Assembly (NCBI GenBank): GCA_947652605.1
Contig: CANTFG010000087.1
Location: 20,516-84,515, forward strand
Length of the DNA: 64,000 bases
DNA from: Elmis aenea
Taxonomy: Eukaryota > Arthropoda > Insecta > Coleoptera > Elmidae
Direction of reading: 5' to 3'
The notes below the pieces were generated by a model. The model did not search any database and was not told the DNA's origin. It saw only the letters and a program-made list of their open reading frames with translations. The position numbers and the translations under genes were made by a program. Below, piece after piece: positions 51,004-62,186 of this stretch (the stretch's first letter is position 1; each line of letters begins with the position of its first letter).

Positions 51004-52201
51004 TACGACATTTCTCTGTTACTTGTTGGTTCACTTTCTCTTTACTTAGTTGCTTTCCCTACTGGGATTTTCTTTGGACTGACAGTTTCTATGTTCGTAT
51101 TTGTCGATGTCTCGGCTTCACCATTCGACGTTTCGTAACTTTCTGTTCTTTCTCTTTCTCTCCTTCTTGGTTCAGGATGAAGAATTGGCCAAGGGTGTGT
51201 GGTTACCAGGGGTAAAAGCCCCCTAAACACTCACTTTGTTTTGTCTTTCTCTGTTTCTTTCTTCTTTCTCTCCTTCTTGGTTCAGGATGAAGAATTGGCC
51301 AAGGGTGTGTGGTTACCAGGGGTAAAAGCCCCCTAAACACCCGCTTTCTCTCCTTCTTGGTTCAGGATATAGAATTGACCAAGGGTGTGTAGTTACCAGG
51401 GGTAAAAGCCCCCTAAACACTCGCTTTGTTTTTCTTTTGTCGTTCTTTGGAACTTTCTTCTTTCTGGAAATGACTGATGATGGATAAATGTGAACATGAC
51501 GACAAGCGATCAGTTCTCGGAACCCTGACTCTTTGGACTCAGACCGAGCCGCCTCTGTCAGAGTAGATGAGTGACGGATGACTGCTGTCTTTTGGTTTCA
51601 CTGTGTGATCTCTCCTGGACAGGTGGATCACGACAGCGCTTTTCTTCGCCCAAAGTCCGTGATATATTTCTTACCAGTTCCGAGGATAAACCGATTGGTT
51701 TATACCTCTTTAGTTTCAGTTCGGTGTCCTTATCGGCGCTGTGTTAGTAGGTTAAGTTGTTTTCTCTTTTGTTCCGATTTCGCTTAAATTTTCGAGGATA
51801 AGCCGATAGCTTTATACCTCTTTAGTTTCAGTTCGGTGTCCTTATCGGCGCTGTATTAGTAGGTTAAGCTGTTTTCTCTTTTGTTCCGATTTCGCTTGAA
51901 TAAGCTTTCAAGTGTAGTTGGTGGCGCTTGGTCTCCACTTGTTGTGTGGGATGACATAGATGGCCACGACGCGACGAAGATCTTGAGCGAGGAATCCTTG
52001 TCCCCCCTGCTCCCAACAAGCGTGTAGCGTGGAAGGTGTGCCGACTCACACTAGGGTTTTCAAGTGAAGTTGCGGTTTTCTTTGGTTTTCTCTTGGACCT
52101 TTCGGTTCTTTCTTTTGATTTCTTTGTATTACTACTTTTCTTTTAGGGAAGAATTTTTTTTTTCCTTTTTCTTCATTTTTCCTTCTAGTAAGGGGGGGAT
52201 T
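51004..52201 (+). repeat. 3' non-coding region with hairpin tandem repeats
   Basis: Three copies of a block with CTCCTTCTTGGTTCAGGAT, ATTGGCCAAGGGTGTG and AGGGGTAAAAGCCCCCT (about 51164-51235, 51269-51340, 51349-51420). The last part can fold into a strong hairpin (AGGGG/CCCCT). A second repeat of about 113 bp with TTTATACCTCTTTAGTTTCA and TCGGTGTCCTTATCGGCGCT occurs twice (51700-51780 and 51812-51895). The region ends in the polypurine tract before the LTR. Confidence 0.75.
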
Positions 52202-53655
52202 TGTTACGTTACTATTGTCCGATTGGGAGTTAGGTCCCATGAGTAGTAGTTTCGGCTTATTTTAGTAGCTCCAGTGTCTAGTATATTTTCACGCATGTCA
52301 ATTGGTATTGTCTACCGTTCACGCACTTCCGGTTATTGTCTGGTTTGGTGATACACCTGTGATTTGTGCAGGGTGAATATCCAGGGAAATATTGTAAATT
52401 TTGGTGGATCTCGACTTTTGTAGTCACGCGTACGGCGAATTTGGTCCAGCCAAATAAAACCGTTGGATTATTTAGCGGCACATAAAACAGGTAAATCTTT
52501 TCTTCAAGCCACGTGAAAATTGGAGGTTATCTTACATTTCGTTTCTTTTTAGGTGTTTACGTTTCGTACTTAAATTGGCTGATATTTCGTTTGTGTAACG
52601 TTTGGATGTACGTTTTGCTTTGAGCTGGAGGTTAAGCTCAGTCCTTTTCTCCAAGTTTCGTTTAACGTTGTGATCGGACGTTTGATACTCCGTTGAAGAT
52701 TGGTTCCGTGGATGTTTATCTGTTAGTTTGGACTACGGACAGCAGTTCCGGCCCTCTTCTCTTTCATCGTGCCTTCGGCGGCTCATCGAAAGCTAAGCTT
52801 ACATATTTAAGCCCCGACTAGCTACGTTCTTAATATTTTTATTATCTTACGTTAACTATTGTAGAGCCCTCAGCTCGTACTATAGTTAGTTCACTGTTTT
52901 GCTTTGGCGTTATGTATTAACGTTTAGTTCATTACGTTGTATTTTTGCTAGTGTCATTTATTAACGTTTAAATCAATTCTTATATTGTTGTTAACAGGAC
53001 CTTACGTCCATGATACATCCTACGTTCTCAACAACCTTTGAGTGGCTTTGGTGTCACTAAATTCTTATTTGAAAGCTACGATTAATAAGTTAGAGACCGT
53101 TTTCGGTTTGCAAGGTATTTTTTATTTACGTTACCGCTTGGCGATTTTACTGCCACAGTTTTGATAGGTTGGAGAGCTCTTCCACTTTATTGACGTTGTG
53201 TTATCAGTCTTACATACAGGTATAAATATATGTTGGTGTTTTTTATATAGGTACTTGCAAACCCCGGAACAGGACCGATCTTATTTCGTCGTACATATTT
53301 TATTTAGGTTTAATTATAACGAAGGGTTTCTTCGTAGTGGCCTTCTAAGTCTGTTGAGGCGAGGACCATTTTATTGTCAAGTGCGTTCTATATTTTGTTT
53401 GTTATTTTCATTTTTGTGTTTGGTGTTATTAAAGGCATATACCGTTCAAGCCTACGAGTTCTTTTATTTCTTTCCTTAGGTTTTTTCGCTATTTTACCTT
53501 ACAGAATAAATAGTGTGGCGCCCTTTTGATATCTACAAGTTTAGTTCTAATCTGGACCTACCCCTTCTCGTCTGACTTAGCCGCGAGTCCGAATCACCCG
53601 TTCTTGTTGTACGAGTATAGGCTTTCTTTATTAAGTGGCCGATATTCGTGTAACA
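52202..53655 (+). repeat. 3' LTR of the complete gypsy element
   Basis: 1454 bp; identical to the 5' LTR apart from one T in a homopolymer (near 53240). Confidence 0.85.
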
Positions 53656-53881
53656 AATTCATAGACTACTTAAAAAGTGTATGTGCCAATGTTGTGCAGA
53701 TACACTTCTTTCATCAGGTCATCTCCGAATTAAAAGAGAATTGTTAATAATAGAAAAATTGTATAAAAATACTAACGACTTGTCTGTCGGTCTTCGCACA
53801 CCCAGTATAATAACTGTTGACATAACTAAAAACGCATTGTCCGTTTTAATGCAAATTTTTAGTAAAAAAACCGCACAGTAA
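53656..53881 (+). pseudogene. P-element-like transposase, piece 3
   Basis: After the AATT duplication the reading resumes with IDYLKSVCANVV, then in a shifted frame LRIKRELLIIEKLYKNTND and a short C-terminus ending at 53879-53881. It fits the C-terminal end of P-element transposases with one frameshift. The region beyond could hold the element's 3' end, but inverted repeats were not recognised. Confidence 0.5.
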
Positions 53882-54712
53882 GATTTTGTCTACTACCGAG
53901 GCCAGTTTCTTAGATCGAGGGGGTTCTTGCGAAACACATAGGCAATATTTTTTCAATTTGTTGATTATCACCAAATTATATAAAGGCTGCAAATGGAATT
54001 TACAAACAACACAAAAACTGGTTAATAAACCTCATCCTAAACTACGTATTTTAAAAAATAAGTAGGCAACGAAACAATGTTCAAATATTAAATAGAATAG
54101 AAGGTAGTATTTGTTATTGTTTTCAAATGAAAATTGATTTTTTTTGTATTCCTGTTTTATGTTTGAACTTTGCAAAACACCGGCTTAGGTTAGGAAAGTA
54201 TCCTAGTAATTTTGCAAAAAAAACGGATTATTCAAAATTCCAGCGACATATACGTTCAATAACGTAGGTACTATAAAAAAATATCTCTTAACTAGTACCA
54301 CTAATTAATAATGTTTTATCTATTTCTTACTAAACTAAAATTTACAATATACAATAGGTACAGGGTGGGCAAATTTCGATGTTTTAATAGGGAATCTCGG
54401 TAACTATAAGAGGTATCGAAAAAGTTAATGGTGAAAACTAAAATTGGTTATCGTCTTTTGTTTTCGAGTTATCGCCGATAACTCGATTTTTCGACTTTTC
54501 GTTTTATGACTATATTTCGTTTGTTTATGAAAATAAACAAAAATAATTTTGACGTTCTACAGGCACTTTTTTAATAAGTGGCGTAGACAATTTTTCAAAA
54601 AAAAATCCGAAATTCGAGTTGTGACATAAAGTTGTATTTTTTTAAATCGAACCCATAGTTGGCTATGACTTATTTAAATTCCTTATTTTTTTGTCATTCC
54701 AAAAATATAAGG
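53882..54712. other. AT-rich stretch with one possible MITE end
   Basis: No gene. A CAGGGTGGGCAAATTTCGAT phrase at 54361 after TA looks like the left end of a mariner-type MITE, but the matching right end was not found; the foldback element at 54713 may have inserted into it. Confidence 0.4.
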
Positions 54713-55135
54713 GTTGATGTATTTATTTTCAATAATACGCAAGTTACGGAGGTTTTTTAGTTTTGTTTTTAAACAAAATTATAGTAGGCTGCAAAAACAA
54801 AACCAAAACAAGGTGTAAAACCTTTTTAAACTTATTTGGTACAAGTTACGAAGGTTTTGTAATTTGTTGTTGTGATAAACATTACAAATATTTGAACATA
54901 AGATAAACTAGATTACTGCAGATTCCGACTTTATCGTTGTTTCCTTATTTTTATATATTTATAATGTTTATCACAACAACAAATTACAAAACCTTCGTAA
55001 CTTGTACCAAATGAGTTTATAAAGGTTTTACACCTTGTTTTGTTTTTGTTTTCACAGCCTACTATAATTTTGTTTAAAAAAAAAAAACTAAAAAATCTTC
55101 GTAACTTTCGTTTTATTGAAAATAAATACATCAAC
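54713..55135. mobile_element. Foldback MITE
   Basis: Begins GTTGATGTATTTATTTTCAA and ends with its inverse. Arms of about 190-200 bp pair nearly throughout (blocks ATAGTAGGCTGC, CAAGGTGTAAAACCTTT and GGTTTTGTAATTTGTTGTTG recur inverted). A partial copy of one arm occurs at about 35540-35665. Confidence 0.7.
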
Positions 55136-55754
55136 TGAAAGGCACTTAGTTTATGGCTTATTTTTCATTTTTTTTATATACCTTAATATCATGTAATCAA
55201 CTTAATCATAATTCTTATTCGATAAAATATAGTAAATTAGTTCGTTAAGTCAATATACAAATAATACTTTTACGTTAGAATATTTTACATTTATAAATAA
55301 AGATTTTGTGGGTTCATTTTGGCTTTTAATATCAGCTGAGCAGGTAGTCAGAAACCCTTAGGCCCGGTTGTACAATAGTACGGTTCGGTCTTAGTTTAAC
55401 TGAGCTGCATTCACCTAAAGTTAAGACTGAACCTACATCGCGGTTGTACAATAGATGCTCATGGGTAGTTCAACAAAACCACTGCAAGTAAAAAATTCCC
55501 CAAAGTTGGTAATGCTAAGCTTGCGCAGTATGGGTTATTATTGGCGCGAAGTTACTCGATTTGTAACTTTCTAACTTTCTAACATTCTAACGTATTTTTT
55601 AACGTGGTATAACCATAGTTAAAGAATCGTATAATCCAAGATTTAAGTGTTTATAGTTTATTACAACGAACGTATTTTCGTGTTTACTTTAGGTATAATT
55701 ATAAGGTAAGTGTAACAATAGTAATATTTTTTATAATTAATGCTTGTAGTTAGA

Positions 55755-56865
55755 ATGGGTGACGGTGTAGCTGATAAAAATGTAGTACGCAAAAGATCAA
55801 CAAATTTTATATCGCAAGAAGAAATGCTTTTAGTATCTTTGGTAAAAAAGTATAAAACCACTGTTGAATGCAAAATGACGGACCACATGACAAATACCGC
55901 AAAGAATGCAAGTTGGATGAAGATAGAAAAAGAATTCAACAGTACAAGTGGACAGACGTACAGAAATGGGAACATATTGAAAAAAAAATACGATAATATT
56001 AAAAAACGTTCAAAAAAAAAGTTTGCCGATGAAAAGTGTTACATGCAGGGCACTGGTGGTGGCCCTCCAAAACCGATCATTATCACTTGCATCGATTCGG
56101 AAATCAAAGATATACTGGGTACAAGAATCGAAGGCCAAGTAGCCGAATTTGGTGGTGACGGTATGTATTTTACGCCTATGTAGGTACCTACCATGTGTAT
56201 ATTTCTAAAAAAATAATATATTGCAGGTGTAGTTGATATAGCGGATGAAGGACCCTCTGCTCCACAAGTCACCGAAACTTTATGTGTGGAAAGCGGTAAA
56301 TATTTTATAGGTATATTATATGTATTTATATTAAAACTTGGTTATTTCTAGAAAATTGTGAATTGGATGAAAAAGCTACGGAGGATTTATCGAATGAAAA
56401 TACTACAGCCACAAATATGAATAATGGTATTATAAAATTAATTTAATTCAGCATAAAATTATATATTGCTAATATCAGGAAATATTCAAAATGGGAATTG
56501 GGCCACATATAATAAGCAAATGCTGCGATCTAAAAAATCTGCAGTACTAGCAAGTACGTCTGAAAAATAACGTAAGTGTAGTAAATTTTGAATAATATTT
56601 TTTTTCTCGTTCAGATAGCCATAACAGAACATACAAAAGTAACCAAGCAGTGATTACCAGGGTGTCGCAGTGGGCCACGATAAAGGCAGATATAGAGGAT
56701 GCAAGGAAAACGTTTGTTGAAGAAGAACAAAAAGTTAAATTAAACTTCATCAAAGAAAAATGTGCATTAGAACTGCAATTAATGAGAGAGAAAGCAGAAC
56801 TGGAAATGGAGTTAATGAGAAAAGAGCATGCTGTAAAAATAGAAATGTTAAAAAAAACAAAATAA
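55755..56865 (+). CDS. Myb/SANT-like DNA-binding protein of Harbinger, five exons
   Basis: Exon 1 (from the ATG at 55755 or 55740 to 56160) encodes a Myb/SANT-like domain (NFISQEEMLLVSLVKKYK, ECKMTDHMTN, NILKKKYDNIKKRSKKK). Exons 2-5 are joined by consistent GT..AG introns in frame: 56161-56226, 56296-56351, 56427-56478 and 56554-56614. The last exon is a charged coiled coil (DIEDARKTFVEEEQKVKLNF, ELQLMREKAELEMELMRKEH) ending at 56865. In Harbinger elements this protein binds the transposon ends and brings the transposase into the nucleus. No lesion seen in the spliced model. Confidence 0.75.
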
Positions 56866-56945
56866 ATATTTTCATGTTCTCTACATTTTTTCTTTTTTTT
56901 CTTATTTTAGCAGTTAACTTAAATGATTTTTTAGTGATATAATTG

Positions 56946-58097
56946 TTACAATAAACCATAAAAATATTCATGTATTAACTGATAACGAATAACATTGTTT
57001 GCGCCTCCAGGATTGTCTCTGTCAGGTTCGTTATCAAAATTATTAACGAATTCAATAGCTGCCAATTCTTCATCATTTGCTATTGGTAGGGGATCATTTA
57101 GTAAATTAGCAATGTTATGTAATACCGCAGTAACTACTACAATAGCTTCAACTTTGTGCACTTTTAACCTTATCCCAAAAGCAAGAATAGGAAAACGCCT
57201 TTTCCAAACACCGAAGCATCTTTCAATTGGATTCCTTGTTCTAATTTGAGATTCATTAAAAAGATGTTCTGCTTCTGTCATTGGATTGGTCAGTGGGGTT
57301 ATTAAAAATGGTCTAATACCGTAACCGCTGTCGCCAACTAATAAATAATTGTTATACGTTCCATTTTCGAATTTCATTCTGATTTGCGAGTTGTTGAAAA
57401 TTGTGGAGTCGTGTGTAGAACCTGGCCATCTGCAAACAATATCTTGGATTTTTCCCATGGCATCGCAAACTGTTTAAACGTTGAAAGAAAAGAATCCCTT
57501 GCGATTTCGGTAAATTTCAGGCTCTTCACCTCCAGGGGACGAAATTTTAATATGTGTGCAGTCTAGCGCTCCAATGCATTTTGGAAATCGGCTTATTTCA
57601 AAAAATTGCTGACTATTAGATATGTTTTCTCCTTCATTCGTAGGCATTTTTATAAATAACCGATGCAAGCTTGCAATCTGCCGACTCACTTTGTAAACAA
57701 TTCTACTTGCTGTAGATTTGTCTATTCCAACAAAATCTCCTACAACTTGTAAAAACGAGCCTGTTGCATAAAATCGCAATGTAATCAAAACCATTTCTTC
57801 AGCAGTAACAGCATGATTTCTAAAATTAAATGTATGTACACAATTTGATATAAATAAAATAAGCATAATGGTTTTATACCTTTCAGTTGGGGAAGCTATT
57901 TGATTAGCAACATTTTCTAACAAATATCGAACACCATTTTTTGACAATCGAAATCTTTTAATAAAATCTGAATCATTCCACTTTTCAAAATGATTTTCCC
58001 GTTGTCTGTAAGTTTTTGGAGCTCTGGGGTGGTCAATTACATTTATTAACTCTAACATATCTTCATCGTCGGTTAATATTTCAAGTAAGTTTTCCAT
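56946..58097 (-). pseudogene. HARBI1-like transposase with a single nonsense codon
   Basis: The N-terminal part starts MENLLEILTDDEDMLE at 58097 and contains FRLSKNGVRYLLENVANQI, MVLITLRFYATGSFLQVVG and the first catalytic Asp in IGALDCTHIKI. A 60 bp GT..AG intron (57820-57879) lies in it and is in frame without stops. A TAA at 57474-57476 interrupts the frame at a position where related proteins usually have glutamine; the frame then continues to IQDIVCRWPGSTHDS, the second Asp in GDSGYG and the Glu in NPIERCFGVW. Everything else looks intact. Confidence 0.8.
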
Positions 58098-58664
58098 GAT
58101 AGGTAAGATGTAAAAAAACAACAACTTAAAAACAATTTAAAATGACAGGTCTAAGTTTGAGGTTAAACTTTTAAACACCACTTGAACCAGCTAGCAACGG
58201 CAGTTCAACAAAGCTCTTGTGTGAACCGTACTTATGCGCTGAGCTGTACTTGTACAACGCTTAAAAATCATATTATAGGGTTCACCAACGGCTCATCCGT
58301 TAAGCTAATGTTGAGCTAGTATTGTACAACCGGGCCTTAGTCACATAAACAACCCTTAACATTTCCAAGAGAATTCGACAGCGTTGCAAAGTAAGTTGCT
58401 AAGAAGGACAGATGTTTGAATGCATGCAAACAGAGTGGTTGTGAAAAGGTTAGCTAATCGTTGTGTAGTGCATGTAATTATATTGTATGGCCTTTATTAA
58501 CATAATACTGCAGTTATTGGTGATTGTTATGTTATTATGTTATTGTGTTAATGTGCTATACGTGTTAATGTGTTCTGGATTGCAATCATTTGGTAATGTA
58601 CTAATCATGCAGCCAGGTGCCATCAAAGCATGCCAACGGTACCCAACGTAACCATAGAGTCTGC

Positions 58665-59438
58665 TAGCTGGACGGTTGTCCAGGTTGTTGAGCTGGACTA
58701 GATCCAGGTTGTTGAGCTGGACTCGATCCAGGGGTTGAGCGGGACTAGATCCAGGTCGTTGAGCTGGACTCGATCCAGGGGTTGAGCTGGACTAGATCCA
58801 GGTCGTTGAGCTGGACTCGATCCAGGGGTTGAGCTGGACTAGATCCAGGTTGTTGAGCTGGACTAGATCCAGGTTGTTGAGCTGGACTCGATCCAGGGGT
58901 GAGCTGGACTAGATCCAGGTTGTTGAGCTGGACTCGATCCAGGGGTTGAGCTGGACTAGATCCAGGTCGTTGAGCTGGACTCGATCCAGGGGTTGAACTG
59001 GACTAGATCCAGGTCGTTGAGCTGGACTCGATCCAGGGGTTGAGCTGGACTAGATCCAGGTTGTTGAGCTGGACTCGATCCAGGGGTTGAGCTGGACTAG
59101 ATCCAGGTTGTTGAGCTGGACTCGATCCAGAGGTTGAGCTGGACTAGATCCAGGTTGTTGAGCTGGACTCGATCCAGGGGTTGAGCTGGAATAGATCCAG
59201 GTCGTTGAGCTGGACTCGACCCAGGGGTTGAGCTGGACTAGATCCAGGTTGTTGAGCTGGACTCGATCCAGGGGTTGAGCTGGACTAGATCCAGGTCGTT
59301 GAGCTGGACTCGATCCAGGGGTTGAGCTAGACTAGATCCAGGTTGTTGAGCTGGACTCGATCAAGGGGTTGAGCTGGACTAGATCCAGGTCGTTGAGCTG
59401 GACTCGATCCAGGGGTTGAACTGGACTAGATCCAGGGT
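58665..59438. repeat. Dimeric ~47 bp minisatellite
   Basis: About 33 copies of a ~23-24 bp monomer, alternating between TTGAGCTGGACTAGATCCAG plus GTNG and TTGAGCTGGACTCGATCCAG plus GGG, so the higher-order period is about 47 bp. Single-base variants (GAACTGG, GGAATAG, CGACCC) mark individual monomers. Confidence 0.9.
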
Positions 59439-60071
59439 GTATGTTAATACACGTGCTAATTTATGTTGCGTGGAATGCCATGCTTTTGCCTCAGCTTGGT
59501 ATGCGAGTGAGACCACCTCGATGCTTATTGCTTGGCTATTGGAGATTTATGTATTCATGTATAATATGGTGATGGGCTTATATTGACACTGGCAATCCAG
59601 CATCATACGCGGGGGTGGATTCCCTCCGGTGAGTAGATAATTGTTACTAATTATTTAATTGTTATCAGTGGCACAAGTTTCTTTGTTTTATGTACGGCGC
59701 CAATTGCTAGCTTCAGCCGCTGCCTGCTCGAGTAATCCCTGTGCCTGGTATTGGGCTTTATTGCCCTCATAAATAACTCTGCACTTGTAAGTAAAAATAT
59801 GCGACGATGTAAACTAACAAGCAAGTCAATACCATATTTGTTATTTCAAAAAGGCATCCCAACAGTTTCAGAAGTGGGATCGACTCGAGCAGTAGCAGTG
59901 CAGTGTAGCGAACGCTTGTTAAAAATTTAAAATAATTATCTCAGTACGTTTGTTGAATTGCAAATGAATATTTAAAAATTTACGCTGGTTTAAACTGAGA
60001 TAATTTCGAACGATTTTAATAGAAACATTTATTAATCGGTGCGCGTGTGGTAAAATTACAAAAAAAAAGCA
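59439..60071 (+). other. Possible LTR and leader of the chimeric gypsy copy
   Basis: The stretch from TGTATGTTAATACACG (59438) to CCAACAGTTTCA (about 59867) starts TG and ends CA. It contains a hairpin-like GGGCTTTATTGCCC with AATAA close by, and is followed by GAAGTGGGATCGACTCG, which may be a primer site. With no second copy in the window the boundaries cannot be confirmed. Confidence 0.35.
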
Positions 60072-60996
60072 ATGGAAGCTTCGAGCGTCGCAAAGCGTCA
60101 TGCTAACGTCCTGTCGTCGAGTGACAGTGACAGCGGCGAAGAACGTCCGTGCGAACGAAGTGTAGGATTAACAAACAGTAGCCAGATTAGTGACATTGTG
60201 TGTAGTAGGCGATCTTACAAAAAGCGTTGAACTTCAAGTGGCTACTGGGGTGAATCGCCAAGGTGCTCAATCGTTCCGCGGTGACATAGTGCCCGTTTTC
60301 GATCCTGAGCATGGAAGCCAGTCAATTGAGCGCTGGTATCACGCAATTGATGAGTTAAAGTGTATATACGGGTGGACAGACGAAACCACGGTTTATCATG
60401 CACTCACGAAATTGCGCGGGCTGGCTCAAACGTGGTACGCCAGTCTGCCATCCATTAATTACACATGGTCGCAGTGGAAGGAAGAACTTGCAGCAGCATT
60501 TCCATCGTGTGACGACTTTTATTCGAAGCTCGAGGAAATGATTAAGCGAAAGAGGCGACCGCAAGAAACGTACGTGCGATACTTTTACGAGAAATTGGTA
60601 CTACTGCGGTCATGTAAAATTACAGGACCGGACGCAGTATCATGCCTAATCGGAGGGCTGACGGACAAAAACGTCGAGGCGGCTGCTAAAGGTGGCAGGT
60701 ATCAAACGCCTGAAGATCTGCTGCCGTATTTGAAAACGTGCGAGAATACGGTAGCCAACCATCAATTTCCCCGAAACGATCGGACGAATAACGCAAAATT
60801 GGCCAAGTTTCGACATTTTAACCACCGAATGATGAACGATCAAAATCGCGGGCCGCGTTTATGTTATCGGTGTGGTTCACCAGATCATGTTAGAGCCAAC
60901 TGCAGAGTCCGTGTTCAATGCAGGAAGTGCAATCGTGTTGGTCACATTAAACGCAACTGTCGTACGGGCAACCCGAAGCCAGCCACCACCTTGTGA
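60072..60996 (+). pseudogene. Gag of the chimeric gypsy copy
   Basis: The natural ATG is probably at 60072 (MEASSVAKRHANVLSSSDSD), with a frameshift near 60200-60225 leading into the main frame. This gives the capsid-like domain (PVFDPEHGSQSIERWYHAID, LRGLAQTWYASLPS, YVRYFYEKLVLLRSC) and two CCHC knuckles, CYRCGSPDHVRANC and CRKCNRVGHIKRNC. GC content is higher than in the neighbouring elements. The family differs from the other three gypsy elements in the window. Confidence 0.65.
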
Positions 60997-61041
60997 CTGT
61001 CAGGACCGAACGCGAATAAAAAATACTTTAAGGATGTTTGC

Positions 61042-61923
61042 GTGAATGGGCGGTCCACCAGGGGCTACGTTGATTTCGGTAGCACTTGTAACATCATTCG
61101 TCAAGATGACGCAATAACCTTGGGACTGACCATTGACGCAAGTGATGTTATCGTAGTGACTGGTTTTGGTTCTGGACGCACTGAAACTTTGGGATCGACA
61201 AAATTTAACCTGAAGGTGGATGATGTGGAGCTGCCAGTGACGGCTTATGTAGTATCAAACCAAGTACAGGAAATTCCCATTTTGATTGGTCAAAATTTTA
61301 CCGAGGACCCAAAAGTTTTAGTGATTAAGAATCATGACACCTTGAAATTACTTAAGGCAACGCAGCCATTGCCAAAACTTTTTACTGAGCAGCCGAAAAA
61401 GATTGCTCTGTGGGCAGAAAGTGCGCATGTTATATCACCGCAACATCTTGGACACGTAACTGTGGGTCTCCGATGTAAAATAAACGATGATGGTAGTAAT
61501 AGAGCCTGGTCAGTTCTCGCTCAGGAAAGTGTCAACGAGTATAATGATACCATCCATAGTTCTACGCAGTTTGCACCATCGTATTTACTGCTCGGTGCGA
61601 AAACTATAATATCACCTCTTCAGGAAGACCAATCCCTTGAAGAAGCCCGCAAAATAGCTTTACTTAATTCTATGAAGAGTTTCCAAATCAACAAGAACCG
61701 TGTCGATAAGAAGCGTCGTCAACATACTTTCAATGTTGGTGATTTGGTCTACATAGAAAATGGAAACAAATTAAATCGTAATAAGTTAGATCCAGTTCGA
61801 GTGGGACCTTTTCCAATCGTCAGACAAATTTCACCGTCATTTTATGAAGTGGCTTGTGGAAAGAAAAAGCAGGTTTCCAATTTCTTCCGTTCAAATAAAT
61901 TGCTTCCTTTTCCCTCGCGATAA
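61042..61923 (+). CDS. Chimeric ORF: protease of one gypsy family fused to integrase end of another
   Basis: A 293-codon open frame. Residues 1 to about 140 form an aspartic protease-type domain (GYVDFGSTCNIIRQ, with DFG at the active site; then ILIGQNF) continuing the family of the Gag upstream. From about nucleotide 61467 the sequence is about 98% the same as the outer gypsy element from 34203 onward and encodes the integrase C-terminus through VSNFFRSNKLLPFPSR. RT, RNase H and the integrase catalytic core are missing. The junction preserves the reading frame. Confidence 0.75.
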   Translation: MNGRSTRGYVDFGSTCNIIRQDDAITLGLTIDASDVIVVTGFGSGRTETLGSTKFNLKVDDVELPVTAYVVSNQVQEIPILIGQNFTEDPKVLVIKNHDTLKLLKATQPLPKLFTEQPKKIALWAESAHVISPQHLGHVTVGLRCKINDDGSNRAWSVLAQESVNEYNDTIHSSTQFAPSYLLLGAKTIISPLQEDQSLEEARKIALLNSMKSFQINKNRVDKKRRQHTFNVGDLVYIENGNKLNRNKLDPVRVGPFPIVRQISPSFYEVACGKKKQVSNFFRSNKLLPFPSR

Positions 61924-61942
61924 GCGTCTTCTAGGGGGGAGG

Positions 61943-62186
61943 TGTAAAGGTTGCTATAGTGCTACCTTTCGTATGACACAACCTATGTAATCTAGAAGTG
62001 TTGTGTCACCTTATTTTTTTATTTACACTGTGTGTTTTGTGTATCTATAGTTGTGTTATTTTGACTTACTTCTGAAAGGACGTGTAATTTAATTCTTTTA
62101 TAGGTAATATCTATATTTACCTATTATCTATTTGTGTTAATGATGTTTTACCTTTTATAGAATAAAATCAGTTAAACCATCTTACA
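61943..62186 (+). repeat. LTR of the outer-gypsy family, third copy
   Basis: 244 bp, preceded by the same CTAGGGGGGAGG tract as at 34669-34680. It differs from the LTRs at 25709 and 34681 by a 2 bp deletion (ATAGTTGTGTTA) and few substitutions. The right flank is TGTTT; no partner LTR is present on the left. Confidence 0.85.

Larger units (their letters stand above)
44359..53655 (+). mobile_element. Complete Ty3/gypsy retrotransposon with long LTRs
   Basis: LTRs of 1455 bp (44359-45813) and 1454 bp (52202-53655), TGTTACG..TGTAACA, differ by about one homopolymer base. AATT flanks both ends (44355-44358 and 53656-53659). A primer-site-like TTGACGCCCAACATTAGGGG follows the 5' LTR, and a G-rich tract (GTAAGGGGGGGATT) precedes the 3' LTR. 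Gag and pol are both open along their full length, so this copy looks potentially autonomous and very recent. Confidence 0.9.
55361..58336. mobile_element. Nearly intact PIF/Harbinger transposon
   Basis: The 2976 bp element has terminal inverted repeats GGCCCGGTTGTACAATA at both ends and is flanked by TTA (55358-55360 and 58337-58339), the standard duplication of this superfamily. A subterminal copy CGGTTGTACAATAG lies at about 55441. It carries the two expected genes in convergent orientation: a Myb/SANT-like gene on the plus strand and the DDE transposase on the minus strand. Confidence 0.9.

Noticed and set aside
51042..52246. Several 60-70 codon ORFs after pol, including an env candidate
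   Set aside because: No signal peptide, transmembrane or fusion features of an envelope protein; the region is made of tandem repeats.
55661..55975. 104-codon minus-strand frame
   Set aside because: Antisense shadow of the first exon of the Myb/SANT-like gene.
58665..59438. CRISPR-like array
   Set aside because: Spacers are not unique: both parts repeat, and the context is eukaryotic.
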